This document shows, in pieces, positions 46,170 to 56,899 of a stretch of DNA of 64,000 nt. The DNA comes from DASRQZ01 sp964571275 (GTDB lineage: Bacteria; Myxococcota_A; Polyangia; Fen-1088), in contig CAZNCQ010000003.1 in NCBI GenBank assembly GCA_964571275.1, positions 17,886 to 81,885 of the forward strand, in the 5' to 3' direction. The notes under the pieces were generated by a model, which had not been told where the DNA came from, ran no database searches, and worked only from the letters and a program-made list of their open reading frames with translations. Each line of letters starts with the position of its first letter. Positions within the stretch are counted from its first letter, which is position 1. Both the position numbers and the translations under genes were made by a program.

Positions 46170-47509
46170 TGCGCGTCGCGGTGCTGGGACGCGGGATCTC
46201 CGGGCTGGCGGCGGCGCATTTTCTGACGCGCGCCGGGCACGACGTGGTGGCCATCGATCCCGCGGCGGAACCGGGGGGCCTCATGCGCAGCGAGCGCATC
46301 GACGGCTTCCTGTGCGAGGTCGGGCCGCAGGCGCTGCTCGACGGCCCGGCCGAGACGCGCCAGCTCATCACCGACGCGGGGCTCGAGCCGCGGCTCTTGC
46401 GCGCGCAGCCGGCGGCACGACGGCGGTTCATCCACGCGCGCGGCCGCCTGCAGGCGCTGCCCGGCAGCCCGATCGCGCTCGTGCGGTCCGGGCTGCTCAG
46501 CTGGCGGGGCAAGCTGCGGCTGCTGCGCGAGCCATTCCTGCGCAGCGGCGCGCCCGACGGCGACGAGACGGTGCTGGCGTTCGCCACGCGGCGCTTCGGC
46601 GAAGAAGCGGCGCGCGCGCTGGTGGCGACCGCGGTGGTCGGCATCTACGCCGGCGACGCCGCCGAGCTGTCGGCGCCCAGCGCGCTGCCCCGGCTGGCGG
46701 CGCTCGAGCGCGCGCACGGCAGCGTGATCCGGGGGGCGATCAAACAGCGCCGCGGCGGGGGCACCTTCGGCAAGCCGGTGTCGTTCCCCGACGGATTGCA
46801 GGAGCTGGCGCGCGCGCTCGACCGAGAGCTGGGCGCGCGGCGGATCGTCGCCGCCGCCGAGCACATTGAACGCGACGGCCAAGGCTGGCGCGTGGCGATC
46901 TCCGGCGGCGCCGCACCGATCGACGCAGACGCGGTCGTGATCGCCACCAGCTCTTCGCCAGCGGCGGCGCTGCTGGATCGACTCGCCCCGGCGGCGGCAT
47001 CGTCGCTCCGCCGCGTGCGAAAAGCATCAGCCGCGGTGGTCTGCCTCGGATTTCGCGCCGCGGACATCGGCATCGACCTGCGCGCCTACGGCTTCCTGGT
47101 CGCGCGCGACCCGGCCGTGGGCGGGGGTCCGTCGACGGTGCTCGGCTGCCAGTACGAGTCGTCGGTCTTTTCCGACCGCGCGCCCGCGGGCGCCGTGCTG
47201 CTGCGCGCGATCCTGGGCGGAACCTTCGACCCCGGCATCGCCGACGAGAGCGACGACGCGATTCGCGCGCGCACCGTCGCCGATCTGCGTCGGCTCGCCG
47301 GCCTGACACGTGAGCCCGACTTCGTGCGCATCTGGCGCCACCGCGACGCGATCCCGCAATACGCGCTGGGCCACGCCGCGCTGGTCGCGGCCGCCGATGC
47401 CGACCTGGCGCGGCACCCGGGCCTGCACCTGATCGGCCATACTCTCCGCGGCGTCGGGCTCAATGATTGCATTGCCGCCGCCGCCGCGCTGGCCCGCCAG
47501 ATCTCCTAG
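46169..47509 (+). CDS. hemY: Protoporphyrinogen/coproporphyrinogen oxidase, HemY type
   Basis: This FAD enzyme of 446 residues oxidises the porphyrinogen. The Rossmann start is VAVLGRGISGLAAAHFLTRA with the GxGxxG glycines, then LMRSERIDGFLCEVGPQALL and the substrate/FAD region GKPVSFPDGLQELARAL. The end is the FAD contact LIGHTLRGVGLNDCIAAAAA. The GTG start shares bases with the hemH stop (TAGTG), so translation is coupled. It marks an oxygen-dependent heme route. Whether the substrate is proto- or coproporphyrinogen is not decided by sequence alone; the presence of hemE-hemH beside it fits either. Confidence 0.93.
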   Translation: MRVAVLGRGISGLAAAHFLTRAGHDVVAIDPAAEPGGLMRSERIDGFLCEVGPQALLDGPAETRQLITDAGLEPRLLRAQPAARRRFIHARGRLQALPGSPIALVRSGLLSWRGKLRLLREPFLRSGAPDGDETVLAFATRRFGEEAARALVATAVVGIYAGDAAELSAPSALPRLAALERAHGSVIRGAIKQRRGGGTFGKPVSFPDGLQELARALDRELGARRIVAAAEHIERDGQGWRVAISGGAAPIDADAVVIATSSSPAAALLDRLAPAAASSLRRVRKASAAVVCLGFRAADIGIDLRAYGFLVARDPAVGGGPSTVLGCQYESSVFSDRAPAGAVLLRAILGGTFDPGIADESDDAIRARTVADLRRLAGLTREPDFVRIWRHRDAIPQYALGHAALVAAADADLARHPGLHLIGHTLRGVGLNDCIAAAAALARQIS

Positions 47510-47535
47510 ATCCCGTCCCCGGCGCTCTCCGACGG

Positions 47536-47581
47536 TGGCAACGTCGATTTCCGGGTGATTTTCGACACAATGTCGTTGCCA
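47536..47581. promoter_or_regulatory. Inverted repeat TGGCAACG/CGTTGCCA
   Basis: TGGCAACG at 47536-47543 and CGTTGCCA at 47574-47581 are perfect complements, 30 bases apart, between hemY and the Lys-rich protein gene. It may be an operator or a long stem; no regulator is known. Confidence 0.35.
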
Positions 47582-47630
47582 TGTACGCGCTGTAGGAGAA
47601 AATAAGCTTTCACCCACGCCGGAGGTCTCG

Positions 47631-48233
47631 ATGCGTTTGAAGTTTGCCCCCGTCGCGCTCCTCGCCCTGTCCGTCGCGTTTGGCGGTCTCCTGTCTCTGA
47701 CGTTGCCTGGAGCGGTGTGGGCCAGAGGGGCCAAGACCACCGGCGAGAAGGACGGCGAGGTACCCGACGCTGTCAATCGCCAGTTCAAGTGGGAAGAGGG
47801 CGTCGTTGGTCCCAACGACAAGAAGCTCGACAGAAAGAAGATCGCCGCGATGCAGGAGGCGGCGCGCAAGGAAGACGCCAAGCACAAGAACGAGCCGACG
47901 GTGAAGAAGGCCGAGCGGCCCGCGGGCGTCGGCGTCCCTGCCAGCAGCACCCTGCCGACCATGGACATCGAGAAACCCGCCGCGACGCCGGCGCGCACCC
48001 CCAAGGCGCACCCGGTCGCGGACAAGGCGCCCAAGACGCGTGATTCGCTCGACGCCTTGCTCGACAGCGAGAGCAAGGACAGCGGCGGTGGCCGCAAGGG
48101 CAGCGACGGCGGCCTCGGGAAGGTGCTCGCGGTCGGCGATCGCAGCTCGTCATCGGCGGCAGGAACGCCCTCGGCGCAGGACAACGCGCCGACCAAGGCC
48201 AAGGGCAAGCACGCCGCGCACCGCAGTCACTGA
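47631..48233 (+). CDS. Secreted Lys/Ala-rich protein of unknown function
   Basis: The 200-residue protein has a typical signal peptide (FAPVALLALSVAFGGLLSLT, cleavage near WARG). The mature chain is rich in Lys, Ala, Asp and Pro and low in hydrophobics, so it is probably disordered. Lys-rich repeats of the kind EAARKEDAKHKNEP occur in the middle, and the tail is Lys/His-rich. The start at 47631 has GGAGG shortly upstream. I recognise no family. It follows hemY and an inverted repeat; the next gene is mgtE in convergent direction. Confidence 0.75.
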   Translation: MRLKFAPVALLALSVAFGGLLSLTLPGAVWARGAKTTGEKDGEVPDAVNRQFKWEEGVVGPNDKKLDRKKIAAMQEAARKEDAKHKNEPTVKKAERPAGVGVPASSTLPTMDIEKPAATPARTPKAHPVADKAPKTRDSLDALLDSESKDSGGGRKGSDGGLGKVLAVGDRSSSSAAGTPSAQDNAPTKAKGKHAAHRSH

Positions 48234-48290
48234 GACGCGCAGCGAAGTCGCCTTGACGTCGGCGGCGGATGATACCGCCCGCCGCGGACG

Positions 48291-49643
48291 TCAGCCGCCG
48301 AGGACCGCGATCGCGATCTTCATGTAGATCATGATCCCCAGGACGTCGACCAGCGACGCGATGAAGGGACCGGACGAGACCGCGGGATCGAAACCGAGCC
48401 GCTTGATCAAGAGCGGCAGCCCCGCGCCGACCACCGACCCGAAGGTGACGCACGCGACCAGCGACAGCCCGACGGCGGCCGACATGCCACCCCGCCCGCT
48501 GTGGCCGACGAACAACGCGCGCAGGAGCCCGATCGTGCCGAGGAACGCGCCCAGCACCAGCCCCATGCGGACCTCGCGCCAGAGGATCCGGATCGCATCG
48601 CCGACCGCGAACTCGTTCAGCGCCAGCCCGCGGATCACCAGCGACGACGCCTGGCTGCCGGTGTTGCCGCCCGACGATATGATCAGCGGCACGAACACTT
48701 CGATCGCGGTGAACGCTTTGCGCGCCTGTTCGTAGTGTTCGAGCACGCTGGCGGTCAGGATCTCGCCCAGGAAGATCGCGATCAGCCAGCCGGCGCGTTT
48801 CTTCACGAACGTCCAGAACTCGGTCTGAAAGTATGCTTCCTGGAGGGGAGCGACGGCCCCCAGCTTCTGGATGTCCTCGGCCTGCTCCTGCTTCAGCACC
48901 GAGACCACGTCGTCGACGGTGACGATGCCCAGGACCCTGTGCATCGGGTCGACGACCGGCAGGGCCAGCATGTTGTAGTGCTCGAAGAGGCGCGCCACGT
49001 CTTCCTGGTCCATCTCGGGCGGGATCGAGATGACGTCCGGGTTCATGACGGCGCTGATCGGCTGACCGGCGCGCGCCAGCACCAGATCGCGCAACGACAC
49101 CACCCCCAGCATCGTGCCGTTGGGATCGACGGCGTAGGCCTCGTAGATCGTCTCTTTGTCGGCCGCCGTGCTGCGCACCTGATCGATCGCGCTCTCGACG
49201 GTCATGAGCGGGTCCAGCGCCACGAAGTCGGTGGTCATGAGACCGCCCGCCGACGACTCCGGATAGCGGATCAGCTCGCGGACGTCGAGCGACGCAGCCT
49301 TGGGCATGCGCGCCAGCAGGTCGACGCCCACGTCGTCGGGCAGCGCGCGGAACAGATCCGCACGCTCGTCGGCCGACATCGCGTCGGCGATGGTCGCCGC
49401 GAGCGCGCGGTCGAGCTGCGCGAAGATCTGAACGCGCCGCTGGGGAACCATCGCGTCCAGCGCGGCGGCCGCCGCCGGAATCGGCAGCGCCGTCACCATC
49501 TTCATCGCCGACTCGTCGCCGAGGCTTTCGATCAGCTCGGCCAGGTCGGCGGCGTGCAGCTCCTCGGCCAGCTCCGCGGCGTGCGCCGGGTTGGTCCGCA
49601 GGGTCTCTTCGAGTGCGGGTACGAGCAGCGACGAGATCCGCAT
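48291..49643 (-). CDS. mgtE: Magnesium transporter MgtE
   Basis: MgtE is a Mg2+ channel gated by its cytoplasmic part. The 450 residues include the N domain (about 1-125, with ADLAELIESLGDESAMKMV and LFRALPDDVGVDLLARMP), two CBS domains (about 130-250, YPESSAGGLMTTDFVALDP and VARLFEHYNMLALPVVD), and five helices after 280. The helices include VPLIISSGGNTGSQASSLVI and FDPAVSSGPFIASLVDVLG, the pore signatures. The length is normal. It is divergent from fadN by about 120 bases; I see no M-box riboswitch there. Confidence 0.95.
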   Translation of the reverse strand: MRISSLLVPALEETLRTNPAHAAELAEELHAADLAELIESLGDESAMKMVTALPIPAAAAALDAMVPQRRVQIFAQLDRALAATIADAMSADERADLFRALPDDVGVDLLARMPKAASLDVRELIRYPESSAGGLMTTDFVALDPLMTVESAIDQVRSTAADKETIYEAYAVDPNGTMLGVVSLRDLVLARAGQPISAVMNPDVISIPPEMDQEDVARLFEHYNMLALPVVDPMHRVLGIVTVDDVVSVLKQEQAEDIQKLGAVAPLQEAYFQTEFWTFVKKRAGWLIAIFLGEILTASVLEHYEQARKAFTAIEVFVPLIISSGGNTGSQASSLVIRGLALNEFAVGDAIRILWREVRMGLVLGAFLGTIGLLRALFVGHSGRGGMSAAVGLSLVACVTFGSVVGAGLPLLIKRLGFDPAVSSGPFIASLVDVLGIMIYMKIAIAVLGG

Positions 49644-49761
49644 GGGGCCGGGCCCTTCACAATGCCGGAGGCGTCACAATCATGCAAGCGACCTCGACGG
49701 GACCGCCCGGTACCGCGCGCATCGGTTCGCCCGAGCGCGCGATCTCGGTTATTGTTTCACG

Positions 49762-52152
<2,391 letters not shown>

Positions 52153-52154
52153 CC

Positions 52155-53315
52155 ATGCGCGACGTCGCCATTCTCTCGGCCGTGCGGACCCCGATCGGGC
52201 GCGCCCCCAGGGGCAGCTTCCGCAACACCCGTCCCGACGACCTCGGCGCGGCCGTGGTCAAGGAGTCGCTGCGCCGCGCGGGCGTCGACCCGGCGGCGAT
52301 GGAGGACCTGGTCATGGGCTGCGCCTCGCCCGAGAGTGAGCAGGGCCTGAACGTCGCGCGCAACATCGGCTTCCTGGCCGGATTGCCGGACGAGACGCCG
52401 GCCATGACCATCAACCGGTTCTGTTCGTCGGGATTGCAAGCGGTGTCGATCGTCGCCGACCGCATCGGCGCGGGCGCGATCGACGCCGGGATCGCCGGCG
52501 GCGTCGAGTCGATGTCCATGATCCCGATGGGCGGCAACAAGGTGTCGCTGAACCCGACGCTGGTCGAGACGATGCCCGACGCGTACATCCCGATGGGCAA
52601 CACCGCGGAGAACGTCGCGCGCCGCTTCGAGGTCAGCCGCGCCGACCAGGACGCGTTCGCGCTGCGCAGCCACCAGCGAGCGGTCGCCGCCTGGGCCGCG
52701 GGCAAGTTCACCGACGAGATCCTGCCGATCCCGACGCGGGTGTTCGAGGACGGCGCGTGGCGCAGCGTCACCGTCGAGCGCGACGACGGCCCGCGCGCCG
52801 ACACCTCGCTGGAGAAGCTGTCGGCGTTGAAGCCGGCGTTCGACCCGACCGGCAGCGTGACGGCGGGCAACTCGTCGCCGCTGAACGACGGCGCGGCGGC
52901 GGTTGTGCTGATGGCGGCCGACAAGGCGCACGACCTGGGCAAGGTGCCGCGCGCCTACTTCCGCGCGTTCGCGGTCGCGGGCGTGCCGCCCGACATCATG
53001 GGCATCGGTCCGGTGCCGGCGATCCGCAAGCTGATGGCGCGCACCGGCCTCGCGATCAAGGACATCGACATCTTCGAGCTCAACGAGGCGTTCGCATCGC
53101 AGGCGCTCTACTGCATCCGCGAGCTCGGGCTCCCCGAGGACCGCGTCAACGTCAACGGCGGCGCGATCGCGCTCGGGCATCCGCTGGGCGCGACCGGCGC
53201 GCGCCAGATCGCCACCGCGCTGCACGAGCTGGAACGCCGGAAGGGCCGCTACGCCGTGATCAGCATGTGCGTGGGCGGCGGCATGGGCGCGGCGGGTCTC
53301 ATCGAACGCGCCTGA
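52155..53315 (+). CDS. fadA: 3-ketoacyl-CoA thiolase
   Basis: Thiolase cleaves 3-ketoacyl-CoA to acetyl-CoA and a shortened acyl-CoA. The 386 residues hold the nucleophilic Cys90 in NRFCSSGLQA, the GHPLGATGARQ histidine block and the second Cys in SMCVGGGMGAAGLI. The N-terminal AILSAVRTPIGRAPRG is standard. It starts two bases after fadN. FadE or FadD are not in the window. Degradative use rather than biosynthetic acetoacetyl-CoA use is inferred from the neighbour. Confidence 0.95.
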   Translation: MRDVAILSAVRTPIGRAPRGSFRNTRPDDLGAAVVKESLRRAGVDPAAMEDLVMGCASPESEQGLNVARNIGFLAGLPDETPAMTINRFCSSGLQAVSIVADRIGAGAIDAGIAGGVESMSMIPMGGNKVSLNPTLVETMPDAYIPMGNTAENVARRFEVSRADQDAFALRSHQRAVAAWAAGKFTDEILPIPTRVFEDGAWRSVTVERDDGPRADTSLEKLSALKPAFDPTGSVTAGNSSPLNDGAAAVVLMAADKAHDLGKVPRAYFRAFAVAGVPPDIMGIGPVPAIRKLMARTGLAIKDIDIFELNEAFASQALYCIRELGLPEDRVNVNGGAIALGHPLGATGARQIATALHELERRKGRYAVISMCVGGGMGAAGLIERA

Positions 53316-53384
53316 GCAGCGCTGTCGCGCGCGGGCGGGTGTGAATCACGCGCGTTCTGGGCGCGGTGCGGTTACTATCGCCGC

Positions 53385-54110
53385 ATGCTGCGAAATGGCC
53401 GCGCGGTCGCGAGCGTTGCGTCGCTGAATCGGATCGCCGTCCTGGCGCTGGGGTCGATCGCCTTCGCCGGCGCGGGCTGCCATTCCTCCTCGCCCGGAGC
53501 GCCGGGAGGCGGCGGCGCCGGCGGCAACACGCACGGCGATGCCGGCAGCGATGTCGCGACCAGCGGCGCCGGCGGCGGAGGCGGAACCGCCACCGACGGT
53601 GGGACGGGAACCGGCGGAACCGGGGGCAGGAGCGGCGACGCCGCGACGACCGGCGCGGGAGGCGCGGGGACGACCGACGCGGCCAGCGACGTGTTCGGCG
53701 CCGGCTGCAATACCCTGGCAACCGGTGCGGCCGTGACCGTCACCTGCGCCCCCGACGGGGGCGTCGCGCCGGCGCCAACCGGCGGGACGATCGTGCCCGG
53801 AACCTACACGCTCACCGCGCTCACTCAATACGGCTCCTGCGCGCCGGTGTCCGCAGCGCAGACGGTGGTGATCACGGCGAACACGGTCGAGACCGTGGTC
53901 GACTCGGCGCTCACCGGCCTGTCCCGCGAGAACGCGACCTACGTGCTCTCGGGAAACGACGTGATCGAGACGTGGACCTGCCCCGCATCGGTCACGCCCA
54001 CCACGAATACCTTCGGGTTCAGCGCGACGACGGCGGCGGGAGTCACCACGCTGACGTTGATCTCCGGGGACACCACCGCCGCCAACGTCGGCGTGTATAC
54101 CAAGCAGTGA
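53385..54110 (+). CDS. Lipoprotein with Gly/Ala/Thr-rich linker, paralogue of next gene
   Basis: The 241-residue protein has a signal sequence with lipobox AFAGAGC, then a linker of about 75 residues rich in Gly, Ala, Thr and Asp, typical of myxobacterial lipoproteins. The C-terminal domain (about 105-241) has Cys pairs, TGGTIVPGTYTLTALTQYGSC and ETWTCPAS, and is beta-rich. The next gene has the same pattern TGGTIADGTYLLTESHF with the same two-Cys spacing. Function unknown. Its stop overlaps the following start (GTGA). Confidence 0.75.
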   Translation: MLRNGRAVASVASLNRIAVLALGSIAFAGAGCHSSSPGAPGGGGAGGNTHGDAGSDVATSGAGGGGGTATDGGTGTGGTGGRSGDAATTGAGGAGTTDAASDVFGAGCNTLATGAAVTVTCAPDGGVAPAPTGGTIVPGTYTLTALTQYGSCAPVSAAQTVVITANTVETVVDSALTGLSRENATYVLSGNDVIETWTCPASVTPTTNTFGFSATTAAGVTTLTLISGDTTAANVGVYTKQ

Positions 54111-54661
54111 GCACCGCAACCGCGCGCGCCGCGCTGGGCGCCCTCCTGGCGGTCGGCCTCGGCTGCGGCTCGTCGGCGTCGACGCCCGGCGCCGCGGCGG
54201 ATGCGGCGGACGCACTCGCAGGCGCGGACGCCGCGCTCGACGCAGGCGCGGACTCGCTCGACGGCGGCGAATGCAACGCGATTGCGCAACTCGGCGACCC
54301 GGTGACCACGAGCTGCGATCCGGGCGCGCCGCCCGCCATGACCGGTGGGACGATCGCCGACGGAACCTATCTCCTCACCGAGAGCCATTTCTTCGGCAAC
54401 TGCGACGAGAGCGTGCTGAGCGAGACGCTGGTCGTGTCGCAGGGGACGGCGCAATCGATCACGACCGACGCGACGACCGGGATGGCGTCGCGTCGCAACC
54501 TGATCATCGCAGCGACCAGCGGCGCTTCGACCTTGACGGAGACGGAGACCTGCCCGACCAACCTGGTCGCCACGGTTGGATTCAGCGCCACGGCAATCGT
54601 GGTGACGATCCGGATGGCCAACGCGCTCGGCACCCGCGTGTCGACGTTCACGCTCCAGTGA
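54107..54661 (+). CDS. Lipoprotein, paralogue of previous gene
   Basis: A GTG at 54107 overlaps the preceding stop by four bases and gives 184 residues with lipobox AVGLGC after a hydrophobic core. The Ala/Asp linker is shorter than in the neighbour. The mature domain matches the previous protein in layout: GECNAIAQLGDPVTTSCDPG, TGGTIADGTYLLTESHF and TETETCPTN. The pair arose by tandem duplication, and translational coupling suggests that both are made together. No family is recognised. Confidence 0.75.
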   Translation: MSTATARAALGALLAVGLGCGSSASTPGAAADAADALAGADAALDAGADSLDGGECNAIAQLGDPVTTSCDPGAPPAMTGGTIADGTYLLTESHFFGNCDESVLSETLVVSQGTAQSITTDATTGMASRRNLIIAATSGASTLTETETCPTNLVATVGFSATAIVVTIRMANALGTRVSTFTLQ

Positions 54662-54729
54662 ACGGCGCCGTGTGAAGCCACGCTGAAATTCGTCGCGAAC
54701 GCGCAACCGGCGTTCGCGCGCGACGATAA

Positions 54730-54745
54730 GGGAGGGTGCCCTCCC
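54730..54745. promoter_or_regulatory. Hairpin over the PLD-like start region
   Basis: GGGAGGG at 54730-54736 pairs with CCCTCCC at 54739-54745 with only two bases between, so the ribosome site and GTG start would be in one stem. This may limit translation, or the true start lies further in. The rest of the short gap 54662-54729 shows nothing else. Confidence 0.4.
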
Positions 54746-55770
54746 CTTCTTTGGATCCCGCGCGGTCTTGCTGGTCGGGCTTGCTGGTCTGCGCTGCGCT
54801 GTGCGCGCCCGCGGGCGGCTGCGTCCCCGCGCCGGCGGACTCGTCGCGATCGGCGTCGCCGCCCGCGCCTGCGCCCGGCAGCGCAACGTTGCTGCTCGAG
54901 CCAGACGCCGGCGCCGCGCCGGTGCTGTCGTTCATCCGGGGCGCGCAGCGATCGATCGCCATGGAGATGTACCTGCTCACCGACGACGACGCGATCCAGG
55001 CGCTGGCCGACGCGCGCACGAGCGGGCGGGCGGTGCAGATGATCCTCGAGCCGCACCCTTTCGGCGCCGACGGCGCGAACCAGGCTGCGTGGGATCGCCT
55101 CGCGGCGGCGGGCGTTGACCTCGCCTGGGCCAGCCCGCGCTTCGCTCTCACGCACGCCAAGATCATCATCGCCGACGGCAATCGCGCGCTGGTGATGAGC
55201 CTGAACCTGACCCACGCCGGCCTGACCGCCAACCGCGAGTACGCGATCGCCGACACCGACGGACGCGATGTCGGCGATGCGGTCGCGATCTTCGCCGCCG
55301 ATCGCGTGGCGAGCGCCGCGCCCGCACCGTCGGCGCAGGGGCGATTGCTGGCGTCGCCGGCCAACGCGCGGGCGCGGCTCGCGGATCTGATCGCGGGCGC
55401 ACGGCGGTCGATCGCCATCGAGATCGAGGAGCTGTCCGACAGCGCGGTGGTGGATGCGCTGGTCGCAGCGGTCACGCGCGGGGTGGCGGTCAGCGTCGTG
55501 CTGCCCGGCGCGAACCGATCGGCGGGGACCGACGCCGCGGCCGGCTCGTTGACAGCCGGCGGCGCGTCGGTGCGCGCGCTCGCAACGCCGACGGTGCACG
55601 GCAAGGCTATCGTCGCCGACGGTGTGCAGCTCTACGTCGGCTCGATCAACCTGACGGCGGCCTCGCTCGACCAGAACCGTGAATTCGGCCTGCGTCTGGA
55701 CGACCCCGCGATGGCCGCACGTGTCGCCGCCACGATCGCCGCCGACTGGGCCCGCGCGGCCGAGCTTTGA
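54736..55770 (+). CDS. Phospholipase D-like lipoprotein with two HKD motifs
   Basis: The 344-residue protein has a signal sequence with lipobox APAGGC, so it is probably membrane-anchored outside the cytoplasm. Two catalytic motifs are present: His140 in THAKIIIADG and His288 in VHGKAIVADG, each with Lys and Asp, and each followed by the SxN segment (VMSLNLTHAGL and VGSINLTAASL). This is the full PLD/nuclease duplicated core. Whether it acts on phospholipids, cardiolipin or nucleic acid is open. It follows the lipoprotein pair by 74 bases. The GTG start is enclosed in a hairpin, so the start remains uncertain. Confidence 0.85.
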   Translation: MPSPSLDPARSCWSGLLVCAALCAPAGGCVPAPADSSRSASPPAPAPGSATLLLEPDAGAAPVLSFIRGAQRSIAMEMYLLTDDDAIQALADARTSGRAVQMILEPHPFGADGANQAAWDRLAAAGVDLAWASPRFALTHAKIIIADGNRALVMSLNLTHAGLTANREYAIADTDGRDVGDAVAIFAADRVASAAPAPSAQGRLLASPANARARLADLIAGARRSIAIEIEELSDSAVVDALVAAVTRGVAVSVVLPGANRSAGTDAAAGSLTAGGASVRALATPTVHGKAIVADGVQLYVGSINLTAASLDQNREFGLRLDDPAMAARVAATIAADWARAAEL

Positions 55771-55809
55771 CCGTGAGCGAGCGACGGATCGCCGCGGTAT
55801 CATGAGGAC

Positions 55810-56118
55810 ATGTCGGACGACAAGCCGCGCGATCGCCACGCCTATCTCGAAGAGCAGATCGAGCGCCAGAAACGCGGCGAACCCATCGACGTCGACTGGG
55901 TCCGCGCCGAGCTCGAGCGGGTGCGCCAGGAGTCACAAGAGAAGGTCGCGAGCTCACAGCGCCGGCTCCGCTGGCTGACGGTGGCGATGGCGGCGCTGTT
56001 CGTGATCTTCTGGCTCGCCGGCAACCTGGTGGCAAAGAAGGATCCGTGGGCGATCGCGCCAGTGGTGCTGATCATCGGGCTGGCCGTGTGGGCGGTGCGG
56101 AGGTACCGCAAGAAGTAA
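55810..56118 (+). CDS. Small membrane protein
   Basis: The 102-residue protein has a hydrophilic N-terminal half, probably coiled-coil (HAYLEEQIERQKRGEPIDV and VRAELERVRQESQEKV), and two membrane helices (WLTVAMAALFVIFWLAG and AIAPVVLIIGLAVWAV). ATG at 55810 has GAGG five bases upstream. No known family is recognised. It lies 39 bases after the PLD-like gene on the same strand. Confidence 0.65.
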   Translation: MSDDKPRDRHAYLEEQIERQKRGEPIDVDWVRAELERVRQESQEKVASSQRRLRWLTVAMAALFVIFWLAGNLVAKKDPWAIAPVVLIIGLAVWAVRRYRKK

Positions 56119-56136
56119 AGGGGCGCTCCTCTCCCG

Positions 56137-56889
56137 CTACTTCCGCTTGCGGGCGAGGTAGTCCCGCAGGGCGACGGCGTTGTTGTGGGCGGCGTCCCTG
56201 GCGGCGAAGAGCAGCGTGACGCGGCCTCGATGGGCGAGGTCGGCAAGGGGGCTGGCCGCGCCGGTCGCGTCCAGCTCGCGGTGATAGCGGCGCTGAAATT
56301 CGGGCCAGCGCGCCGGATCGTGGCCAAACCAGGAGCGCAGCGCCGTGGTGGGGCCGACCTCCTTGAGCCAGGCGTCGACGCGCGCGTCGGCCTTGCTGAT
56401 CCCGCGCGGCCACAGGCGGTCCACCAGCACGCGCGTACCATCGCTCCTCGCAGCTGGGTCGTAGACGCGCTTGATGGCGATCGCATTCGTGGGTGTCGAT
56501 CTCGACAGGCGCGAGCGGGCCCTGCGGCTCGCGCCCGCGGGCTCCTTGGTCTCGCGCGTGCGGGCGCTTCGCGTCGCTTGCCAGCCGAAGCGCGCCAGCG
56601 GAACCGCGCGGCCGGCGAAATCGACGCCCTCGCGCCGCAGCAGCTCTTCTTGTAGTCCTTCGTGGTCGAGCAGATCGCCGCGCAGGCTGATCATCCCCTT
56701 GGCGTTGACCACGCGGTGCCAGGGGACGTCGCGCGCGTCGTCCAGCTCGCGCAACGCGCGGCCGACCAGCCGCGCCCGCCGCGGCAACCCCGCGATCTCC
56801 GCGACCTGGCCGTAGGTCGCGACCCGCCCCTTCGGGATGCGCGACACCACGTCGTAGATGCGTTCGAGTGAGCTCGATGCGTTCGGCAT
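56137..56889 (-). CDS. Fusion of alkyltransferase-like protein (ATL) and DUF488
   Basis: The 250-residue protein joins two families. Residues 1-105 match the DNA-binding part of O6-alkylguanine transferase-like proteins: IPKGRVATYGQVAEIAGLP, then VPWHRVV with Trp57 where repair enzymes have the acceptor Cys of PCHRV. ATL proteins flag alkylated DNA for nucleotide excision repair without removing the alkyl group. Residues about 138-248 match DUF488 (YeaO-like): IKRVYDPA, VLVDRLWPRGISKADA and SWFGHDPARWPEFQRRYHREL. The frame is continuous through a basic linker of about 30 residues. The fusion is unusual and no frameshift sign is seen. A link of DUF488 to alkylation damage would be a new inference. 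Confidence 0.83.
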   Translation of the reverse strand: MPNASSSLERIYDVVSRIPKGRVATYGQVAEIAGLPRRARLVGRALRELDDARDVPWHRVVNAKGMISLRGDLLDHEGLQEELLRREGVDFAGRAVPLARFGWQATRSARTRETKEPAGASRRARSRLSRSTPTNAIAIKRVYDPAARSDGTRVLVDRLWPRGISKADARVDAWLKEVGPTTALRSWFGHDPARWPEFQRRYHRELDATGAASPLADLAHRGRVTLLFAARDAAHNNAVALRDYLARKRK

Positions 56890-56899
56890 CGCGGCCTCG

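Noticed and set aside
49644..49761. M-box magnesium riboswitch upstream of mgtE
   Set aside because: The gap is short and shows none of the conserved helices by eye; a covariance search would decide.
56137..56889. Active O6-alkylguanine-DNA methyltransferase
   Set aside because: The acceptor Cys of PCHRV is Trp here, so it cannot be a suicide alkyl acceptor.
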